Positions 5,945 through 14,095 of a stretch of 14,095 bases of DNA are shown here, piece after piece. The notes under the pieces were generated by a model. That model saw only the letters and a list, made by a program, of their open reading frames with translations, ran no database searches and had not been told where the DNA came from. The stretch is from an uncultured Actinomycetes bacterium (GTDB lineage: Bacteria; Actinomycetota; Coriobacteriia; Coriobacteriales; RUG844): assembly GCA_900313875.1 (NCBI GenBank), contig OMSY01000034.1, forward strand, positions 1-14,095, read 5' to 3'. Each line of letters opens with the position of its first letter. The stretch's first letter is position 1. The translations under genes and the position numbers were made by a program.

Positions 5945-6506
5945 CCGTATTCTCATCAAAGCGCAGGTCGCGACCTACGCGAACGTGCTGCTCGAGGCAG
6001 CGAGGAACAAGGGGAACATCTTCGAGGTGAACTCCCAGCTCGAGCAGGCGCTGCACACCATACGCGGCAACATGAACCTTCGTGACGCGCTTGCGGACAC
6101 GACCACGCCCGCTGAGGTGCGTGCGAACATCGTCAAGGAAATCTTCAAGGATTTCGACCCGGCGCTCATCAAGGCCCTCGCGCTCATGGCCGAGCGCGAG
6201 TTCATCGACCATCTGTCGCGCGTCTGCGAGGCTTATACGCTGGCAGCCGAGGAAGCGACCGATTCGATCGTGATCGACGTCACGACCGCAGTCGAGCTGA
6301 ACGATGAGTTGCGGACCAAACTTAAGGACAGGCTTTCCGCCCAATACGATGGCAAGGACATCGTGCTCCAGGAGCATGTCGACAAGTCCATCCTGGGCGG
6401 GATCATCATGAGTGCACACGGCAAGCTGATCGACGCGAGCGTCATCTCGCAGCTTGAGAATGCTCGTCTCGTACTCTCGACCGTACCCGCTGGAGGTGAA
6501 GCGTAA
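5934..6506 (+). CDS. atpH: F1Fo ATP synthase subunit delta
   Basis: The 190-residue OSCP/delta protein links the top of the alpha/beta hexamer to the b stalk. The N-terminal helical domain begins with AQVATYANVLLEAARNKG, typical of the family. The C-terminal strand region holds the hallmark VDKSILGGIIMSAHGKLIDASVISQLENAR, close to the family consensus VDxSLIGGxxxxxGxxxIDxSVxxxL. ATG 5934 overlaps the end of atpF and follows a modest AGG at 5923-5925, suggesting translational coupling. An in-frame ATG at 5910 would add eight residues deeper inside atpF and is less likely. The stop TAA is immediately followed by the atpA ATG. Confidence 0.92.
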   Translation: MPINRILIKAQVATYANVLLEAARNKGNIFEVNSQLEQALHTIRGNMNLRDALADTTTPAEVRANIVKEIFKDFDPALIKALALMAEREFIDHLSRVCEAYTLAAEEATDSIVIDVTTAVELNDELRTKLKDRLSAQYDGKDIVLQEHVDKSILGGIIMSAHGKLIDASVISQLENARLVLSTVPAGGEA

Positions 6507-8072
<1,566 letters not shown>

Positions 8073-8081
8073 GGATGACAC

Positions 8082-8963
8082 ATGGCAAACCTGCGTGACA
8101 TCAAGAAGCGAATCAATTCGGTCCAGTCGACGAAGCAGATCACGCGCACCATGGAGATGGTCGCGACTGCGAAGATCCGTCGTTCGACTGCCCGTGTGCA
8201 GGCAGCCACGCCGTATTCGGATTCCATGATGGAGATGCTGGGCGGCGTAGCCTCCCATGCTGCATCTGTCGAGCACCCGTTGCTTGCCGTGCATCCTGAG
8301 GAGAAGCGCGTGCTGGTCATCGCCGTGGTCTCCGACCGCGGTCTGGCCGGTGGTTTCAACAGCAACATCCTGCGCATCGTCGACAAATACCATGCGCTCA
8401 AGGCCGAGCAGGATATCCCCGTCGATATCATCGCTTGCGGGAAGAAGGGCATCGCCTATTTCCATTACCGCCATATCGAGCCCGTGCTGTCGTATGTCGA
8501 CCTCTCCGCAGACCCGACGATCGAGCAGGCGCGTGAGATCGCGCAGTTTGCCATCGAGAAGTACTCGGCAGGCGAGGTCGATGAGGTCAGGGTCGTCTAC
8601 AACCATGCGCGTAACGCCGCGGACCAGGACATCATGGACGAGAAGGTACTGCCCATCGAGGCTAACGTCCTCGCGACTGCCTCCGACGAGGCCGGTCCTC
8701 AGGCGCAGTACGAGTTCGAGCCCAGCCCGACCGAGGTACTCACCCGCCTGCTGCCCGCCTATGTCGAGACGCGCATCTACCATGCGCTCGTCGACTCGGC
8801 TGCAGCTGAGCAGGGCGCGCGGCGCAAGGCCATGAAGGCCGCAACCGACAATGCGGAGGAGATGGTCAGCACCTTGACCAGGAGCTACAACCGCGCACGT
8901 CAGGCGGCGATCACCACCGAGATCAACGAGATCGTCGGCGGCGCAGCTGCTCTGGAAGAGTAA
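8082..8963 (+). CDS. atpG: F1Fo ATP synthase subunit gamma
   Basis: The 293-residue rotor shaft transmits c-ring rotation to the catalytic sites. It has the conserved N-terminal helix (NLRDIKKRINSVQSTKQITR, then MEMVATAKIRR), the Rossmann-like middle with VVSDRGLAGGFNSNI, and the C-terminal coiled-coil helix ending RARQAAITTEINEIVGGAAAL. Both helices of the central coiled coil are complete and length is close to E. coli (287). ATG 8082 lies nine bases after atpA. The ribosome site is weak (GGGA at 8073-8076), so coupling with atpA is likely. The next gene's start lies 27 bases downstream. Confidence 0.96.
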   Translation: MANLRDIKKRINSVQSTKQITRTMEMVATAKIRRSTARVQAATPYSDSMMEMLGGVASHAASVEHPLLAVHPEEKRVLVIAVVSDRGLAGGFNSNILRIVDKYHALKAEQDIPVDIIACGKKGIAYFHYRHIEPVLSYVDLSADPTIEQAREIAQFAIEKYSAGEVDEVRVVYNHARNAADQDIMDEKVLPIEANVLATASDEAGPQAQYEFEPSPTEVLTRLLPAYVETRIYHALVDSAAAEQGARRKAMKAATDNAEEMVSTLTRSYNRARQAAITTEINEIVGGAAALEE

Positions 8964-10394
<1,431 letters not shown>

Positions 10395-10403
10395 TGAATC
10401 GCC

Positions 10404-10814
10404 ATGGCACAGATGCTTACCTGCGACATCGTCACACCTGAGAAGAAGATTGCCTCCTTCGAGGCATCGATGGTCGTGGTGCCGGCGTATGACGGCGAGA
10501 TGGGCATCCTGTCCAAACATGCACCCATCGTCACGGTACTTGGCAACGGTAGCGTCAGGTGCACGCTCGAGAACAACGAGGTCGAGCGCTTCGTGATCGA
10601 TGGTGGGTATGTGCAGGTCGGCAACGATGACAAGGTCATCGTGTTGGCCGACCGTGCCGTGAAGCTCTCCGAGATCGACCCTGCCGCATTGGCGACGCAG
10701 ATTTCCGAACTCGAGCAGCAGATCGCCGCACTCGGCGAGGAAGGCACGGGCAAGGCGTTCCTGGAGACGCAGCTCAACTGGGCACGCATCCAGGAGCGGA
10801 TGGCCAGCCGTTGA
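10404..10814 (+). CDS. atpC: F1Fo ATP synthase subunit epsilon
   Basis: The 136-residue epsilon subunit sits at the base of the gamma shaft and can inhibit ATP hydrolysis. The N-terminal beta-sandwich contains VVVPAYDGEMGILSKHAPIV and a second stretch FVIDGGYVQV, both family hallmarks. A C-terminal two-helix domain (about residues 90-136) is present, with a glycine-containing turn (GEEGTGKAF), so the inhibitory hairpin is not deleted. AAGGAG (10386-10391) lies inside the end of atpD, 12 bases before ATG 10404, a rather long spacing. ATG 10413 is in frame but further still. The gene ends the operon and a strong terminator follows 24 bases later. Confidence 0.94.
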   Translation: MAQMLTCDIVTPEKKIASFEASMVVVPAYDGEMGILSKHAPIVTVLGNGSVRCTLENNEVERFVIDGGYVQVGNDDKVIVLADRAVKLSEIDPAALATQISELEQQIAALGEEGTGKAFLETQLNWARIQERMASR

Positions 10815-10838
10815 TACGGGTTTAGGATCATTCATCAG

Positions 10839-10868
10839 AGGAGGGGAGGGTTCCAGCCCTCCCCTCCT
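10839..10868 (+). terminator. Strong intrinsic terminator of the atp operon
   Basis: AGGAGGGGAGGG (10839-10850) pairs perfectly with CCCTCCCCTCCT (10857-10868) around the loop TTCCAG, and one G-T pair can extend it. It is followed by TCTTTCGT. Twelve GC-rich pairs plus a pyrimidine/T-rich tail, placed just after atpC, make this the clearest terminator in the window. Confidence 0.92.
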
Positions 10869-11026
10869 TCTTTCGTGCGGTGGAATGATGGGCTGATACG
10901 GGAAGATGGGCGGGATGTCCAGGTGATGCGGGCGGCTCGTTGTCCGTGCGACCCCGAGGCCTCGCTCCAGCTCCCCAGCTGCCACCACGCAAAAGTGCTG
11001 GTAGAGCGCATCATCACCAAGTGCGT

Positions 11027-11032
11027 TATACT
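11027..11032 (+). promoter_or_regulatory. Candidate -10 element of the murA promoter
   Basis: TATACT (11027-11032) is a strong -10 match. A start near 11039 would leave about 27 bases of leader containing the Shine-Dalgarno GAAAGG (11053-11058). No convincing -35 is seen 16-19 bases upstream. The atp terminator lies upstream, so murA needs its own promoter, which supports this call. The rest of 10869-11026 shows no gene. Confidence 0.5.
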
Positions 11033-11065
11033 GATTGGCGTTGACAACAGGCGAAAGGTGCTCGT

Positions 11066-12328
11066 ATGGGTGATCTCATCAAGGTTGAAGGCGGCAAGCA
11101 TCTTACTGGCTCGGTGCGCGTGGAGGGTGCCAAGAACTCAGCGCTCAAGCTCATGGCGGCCACGATCATCGCCTCGGGCAGGAGCACGATCCAGAACGTG
11201 CCCGACATCGCGGACGTCCATGTCATGGCCGAGGTCCTCGAGGTCCTCGGTGCCAAGATAGACAAAGGCGATCACGAGCTCACGATCGACACCTCGACGC
11301 TTGATTCCTTCACGACACCGTACGAGCTCGTTCACAAGATGCGTGCCTCCATCTCGATGCTTGGCCCGCTGCTGACCCGCTTCGGCCGTGCTTGCATCGC
11401 CCTGCCCGGCGGCTGTCAGATCGGTTCGCGCAAGCTCGACCTGCATTTCTCCAGCCTCGAGGCGCTCGGGGTCGAGTTCGAGACCGAGCATGGGTACATC
11501 AACGCGACCACGCCAGATGGGCTTACGGGCGCGTTCGTGACCCTCGAGTTCCCCAGCGTCGGTGCTACCGAGAACCTCATGATGGCGAGTATCTCCGCCG
11601 ACGGGCATACGACCATCGACAACGCCGCCCGCGAGCCCGAGATCGTCGACCTTGCCAACATGCTTTGCGAGATGGGCGCCCACATCGAGGGACAGGGTTC
11701 CCCGACCATCGAGATAGAGGGGGTCAAGGAGTTCCATCCCTGTACGCACCGCACCGTGGGCGACCGTATCGAGGCTGGCACGTTCCTCGTGGCCGGTGCG
11801 CTGGGCGGCGGGCCGGTCGATGTCATCGGTGCCCAGCCCGCGCACCTCGCGCTTGCAATCACCAAGCTCCAAAGGATGGGTTGCGAGGTTTCCAGCAAAG
11901 GCGACGTCATCACCGTCTCACGTACCGGCGACCTCCTGCCGGCTGACATCCAAACGCTCCCGCATCCCGGGTTCCCGACCGATCTCCAGGCGCAGTTCAT
12001 GGTGGCCTGCACGATCGCCAACGGCAACTCGATCATCACCGAGAACGTTTTCGAGAACCGTTATGCTGCCGCGTGGGAGCTTGTTCGCATGGGCGCTGAT
12101 ATCCGGATCGAGATGCAGCATGCGCTGGTCAGGGGCGTCCCCAGGCTGTCGGGTGCGCCCGTCGAGTCACCCGACCTCCGCGGTGGTGCCGCGCTCGTCC
12201 TCGCCGGGCTGGTCGCCGAGGGCGAGACGACCGTTTCCAACGTCCATCACATCGACCGCGGATACGAGAACTACGTCGAGAAGCTCCGGTCGCTCGGGGC
12301 GTCCGTGACCCGCGTGCCCGAGGAGTGA
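11066..12328 (+). CDS. murA: UDP-N-acetylglucosamine 1-carboxyvinyltransferase
   Basis: The 420-residue MurA transfers enolpyruvate from PEP to UDP-GlcNAc, the committed first step of cytoplasmic peptidoglycan precursor synthesis. It has the two-fold EPSP-synthase-like architecture. Lys23-Asn24 in VEGAKNSALK match the substrate-binding Lys22-Asn23 of E. coli. The active-site loop LPGGCQIGSRKLDLH carries Cys117 (E. coli Cys115), so the enzyme should be of the fosfomycin-sensitive type. Later conserved parts are DRIEAGTFLVAGAL, PGFPTDLQAQFM, ENVFENRY and DLRGGAALVLAGLVAEG. GAAAGG at 11053-11058 supports ATG 11066. Length is standard. The next gene also serves the cell wall but starts 285 bases later with its own apparent control region. 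Confidence 0.96.
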   Translation: MGDLIKVEGGKHLTGSVRVEGAKNSALKLMAATIIASGRSTIQNVPDIADVHVMAEVLEVLGAKIDKGDHELTIDTSTLDSFTTPYELVHKMRASISMLGPLLTRFGRACIALPGGCQIGSRKLDLHFSSLEALGVEFETEHGYINATTPDGLTGAFVTLEFPSVGATENLMMASISADGHTTIDNAAREPEIVDLANMLCEMGAHIEGQGSPTIEIEGVKEFHPCTHRTVGDRIEAGTFLVAGALGGGPVDVIGAQPAHLALAITKLQRMGCEVSSKGDVITVSRTGDLLPADIQTLPHPGFPTDLQAQFMVACTIANGNSIITENVFENRYAAAWELVRMGADIRIEMQHALVRGVPRLSGAPVESPDLRGGAALVLAGLVAEGETTVSNVHHIDRGYENYVEKLRSLGASVTRVPEE

Positions 12329-12337
12329 TTCGGCACC

Positions 12338-12391
12338 TCGCGATGGCGCACCGTTCCCGGGACCAGCATGCCATCCGGGTCGGCATCGCGA
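12338..12391 (+). repeat. Inverted repeat with alternative pairing after murA
   Basis: TCGCGATG (12338-12345) and CATCGCGA (12384-12391) are perfect 8-bp complements 38 bases apart. The left arm overlaps GATGGC (12342-12347), which can instead pair with GCCATC (12370-12375). ATGCC/GGCAT (12368-12372/12382-12386) is a third option. No T-tract follows. It may be a murA 3' structure or a leader element for the LCP gene. Confidence 0.3.
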
Positions 12392-12431
12392 CTCTGGGCC
12401 CTATCTCGCAGCCAGCAGACATCCCGATCGA

Positions 12432-12453
12432 TGATGATTTCCTGATGATTGCC
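12432..12453 (+). repeat. Tandem 11-bp direct repeat, candidate response-regulator site
   Basis: TGATGATTTCC (12432-12442) is followed directly by TGATGATTGCC (12443-12453), with 10 of 11 bases identical. An 11-bp period equals about one DNA turn and is the spacing used by OmpR/PhoB-type regulators that bind as head-to-tail dimers. It lies about 160 bases upstream of the LCP start and just before the palindrome at 12465. The regulator is unknown. Confidence 0.45.
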
Positions 12454-12464
12454 CCTTGGGGCTG

Positions 12465-12482
12465 ACAAACGATGTCGTTTGT
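12465..12482 (+). promoter_or_regulatory. 18-bp palindrome, candidate operator of the LCP gene
   Basis: ACAAACGA (12465-12472) and TCGTTTGT (12475-12482) are perfect complements with a two-base centre. With almost no loop, it is better explained as a site for a dimeric DNA-binding protein than as an RNA hairpin. It does not match the LexA boxes I know. It overlaps a weak promoter candidate (TTGTAG 12479-12484, 17-base spacer, TATCTT 12502-12507), which would allow repression. Confidence 0.5.
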
Positions 12483-12613
12483 AGCATCGTAGTGCGGTAC
12501 GTATCTTCCCGTGGCGTGCGCATGGCGCTGTGGGACCTGAGCAGAGAAGGGCGGAAGGGGCTGCCGCCGGATGGATTCCGGTCTCACCACGGCTGGGCAG
12601 CCGCACGGGACAG

Positions 12614-14095
12614 ATGGCGATTCGAAGACGCAGCAGGAACGGTTCCAAGCCGAACCCATACCTTGAGAAGCGCGGTCGTGGCAAGTCCGCACGGCTTTCC
12701 TCGTCGCCTGCGCGCAAGGCATCCGTGAATGCCCAGGGCACCGGCTCCAAGCTGGGCGGCACCCTGCACAGGCCGCATGCCGCCTCCAAGCGCACCAAAC
12801 GGAAGCCCTCGGGTGCATCGAGGCGCTCCGCGCGCAAGCGCCCCAACAACCAGTTCGACCTGAGGCGGTTGCACTCCAGGTTGCTCCGTGTCCTCGTGGT
12901 CATCTGCGCAATGGCGATCGTGTTCCTCGTGGCCGCGCACGCGTACGGTGCCTCGGTGACCGGCAAGCTCCGCTCGGGCTTGCCGGAGGGCGTTGACGAC
13001 GCCCTGGCATCCGCTGCCACGCCGGACAGTCCGTATTACCTGCTCGTGCTCGGGAAGGGCCAGGACCGGCCCCAGACGGACGGCAGGGCCGGCGCGCAGG
13101 CTCAGGACGAGGTCCTCGAGTGCATCATGCTCGCCCGCGTCGATGTTCCCGGTGAGCGGGTGACGGTCGTCTCCATTCCTGTCAACACCTATGTCGACCT
13201 CGGTGACGACCGCGGTTTCGCGATGCTCGGGTCGACCTACGCGGGTGACGGGCCTGCCTCCACGGTCAGGTTGGTCTCGCAGCTCGCAGGCGTCCAGATA
13301 GGGCACTACCTGGAAATGGATTCCGAGGCCCTGCAAACGCTGGTCGATGCGGTGGACGGCATACCGGTCGACGTGTCGCAGCGGATCTCCGACCCGGAGG
13401 TGGGAGCGCCGACCATCGAGAGCGGACGGCAGGTGCTCACCGGCGAGCAGGCGGTTGTCTACTGCCGTGCCAAGAACGTCTTTGCGAACGGTGATATCTC
13501 GCGGATGGCGCACCAGCGGGAGGTGTTCTCGGCTCTGCTTGACAAGCTCATCGGCAAGCGGGGCATCGGCAGGCTGTCCCTTGAGGATGCCTATGCGACG
13601 AGCATCACGTCCGACATGGACTCCCGCACGTTCTCGAAGACGGTCAAGGGGCTGCACGGTCTCGATGTCACGCAGGACCTGTACTCGGCTGCGGTGCCCA
13701 CCACCGCCCAGACCGTCGACCAGATGACCTATGCAGTGGTCGACGGCAACGCCTGGCAGGCGATGATGGAACGGGTCGGTGCAGGCGAACGCCCGACCGA
13801 GAGCACCGATATCCAGGCTCAGGCCGATGCGGCGTCGGCCGGGAGCTATACCGTCGACATCCAGAACGGGGCCGGGGTCTCCGGCATGGTGCCTCAGGCC
13901 TCCGAGCGCATCACCGCCGCCGGTTTCAAGGTGGGGGAGACGGGTAATGCGCCCTCCTTCAACTATCGGACGACGTTGATCATCTATCGTGATGCGCCCC
14001 ATGAAGCCGCTGCGAACGCGGTGGCCGCCGCCATCGGTGGCGGAACGTTGAAGCTCGAAGATGGTACTCATACCTATTCAGGTGATATACTGCTC
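12614..14095 (+). CDS. LytR-CpsA-Psr (LCP) family protein with LytR_C domain, 3' end outside window
   Basis: The frame stays open to the last base (494 codons visible). LCP enzymes attach teichoic acids, capsule or other glycopolymers to peptidoglycan outside the membrane. Residues 1-89 are Lys/Arg/Ser-rich and probably disordered in the cytoplasm. One membrane helix spans about 91-112. The LCP domain runs from about YYLLVLGKG (141) through VVSIPVNTYVDL (187-), MDSEALQTLVDAVDGIPVDV, LTGEQAVVYCRAKN (Arg285) and SRMAHQREV (Arg297, Gln301). A LytR_C domain starts near 411 (SYTVDIQNGAGVSG). The canonical SIPRDT reads SIPVNT (187-192) and RSDT is not recognisable, so chemistry may differ. The start is uncertain: ATG 12614 has a weak GGGA; GTG 12530 is in frame but without a ribosome site. 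murA upstream supports a wall role. Confidence 0.88.
   Translation, partial: MAIRRRSRNGSKPNPYLEKRGRGKSARLSSSPARKASVNAQGTGSKLGGTLHRPHAASKRTKRKPSGASRRSARKRPNNQFDLRRLHSRLLRVLVVICAMAIVFLVAAHAYGASVTGKLRSGLPEGVDDALASAATPDSPYYLLVLGKGQDRPQTDGRAGAQAQDEVLECIMLARVDVPGERVTVVSIPVNTYVDLGDDRGFAMLGSTYAGDGPASTVRLVSQLAGVQIGHYLEMDSEALQTLVDAVDGIPVDVSQRISDPEVGAPTIESGRQVLTGEQAVVYCRAKNVFANGDISRMAHQREVFSALLDKLIGKRGIGRLSLEDAYATSITSDMDSRTFSKTVKGLHGLDVTQDLYSAAVPTTAQTVDQMTYAVVDGNAWQAMMERVGAGERPTESTDIQAQADAASAGSYTVDIQNGAGVSGMVPQASERITAAGFKVGETGNAPSFNYRTTLIIYRDAPHEAAANAVAAAIGGGTLKLEDGTHTYSGDILL

Noticed and set aside
10812..10902. TGATACGGG occurring at both 10812-10820 and 10894-10902
   Set aside because: Nine-base direct repeat with no further similarity around it; likely chance.
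11041..11070. A perfect TTGACA -35 at 11041-11046 upstream of murA
   Set aside because: The matching -10 would fall on TATGGG over the murA start codon (18-base spacing), so transcription would begin inside the gene. The TATACT element upstream is a better fit.
12584..14071. Antisense 495-codon frame opposite the LCP gene
   Set aside because: The + strand frame has a membrane helix plus LCP and LytR_C motifs; the antisense product has none and is low-complexity in composition.

Overview
This is a GC-rich (roughly 60% by eye) stretch of bacterial chromosome in which every confident gene lies on the + strand. Gene content and order are glpK end, mrp, rpiB, glyA, dCMP deaminase, a small membrane protein, atpBEFHAGDC, murA, then a LytR-CpsA-Psr (LCP) gene. 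Together with the Gram-positive style ribosome-binding sites and the LCP protein with a LytR_C domain, this points to a high-GC Gram-positive, most likely an actinobacterium of class Coriobacteriia. That assignment is inference from protein character and gene order, not from a database match.

Layout. Bases 1-384 are the 3' end of glycerol kinase. A 188-base gap with a hairpin and a candidate cysteine-rich leader ORF precedes mrp (Fe-S carrier ATPase), which is followed at once by rpiB, then glyA and a ComEB-type dCMP deaminase (573-3656). mrp/rpiB and glyA/comEB are tightly spaced and look co-transcribed; glyA and dCMP deaminase both serve one-carbon and thymidylate supply. Two hairpins (3682-3699 and 3718-3759) and an extended -10 promoter (3787-3795) separate this block from the next.

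Bases 3881-10814 form a complete F1Fo ATP synthase operon in the classical order a-c-b-delta-alpha-gamma-beta-epsilon. It is headed by an unrecognised 94-residue three-helix membrane protein in the slot usually held by atpI, and closed by a strong intrinsic terminator (10839-10868). Subunit c is unusually short (63 residues) and proton-type by its ion-site residues. Subunit b carries an extra signal-peptide-like N-terminus.

Bases 11066-14095 hold cell-envelope genes: murA (first committed step of peptidoglycan synthesis) and an LCP-family gene running off the window end. The LCP protein lacks the usual arginine of the SIPRDT motif. The 285-base gap between them holds an alternative-pairing inverted repeat, an 11-bp tandem direct repeat and an 18-bp near-perfect palindrome, and is the best candidate here for an uncharacterised regulatory region.

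No tRNA, rRNA, CRISPR array, transposase or phage gene was seen. Most of the window is conserved housekeeping sequence; the unusual material is in intergenic regions and in divergent features of AtpE, AtpF, the atpI-position protein and the LCP protein.
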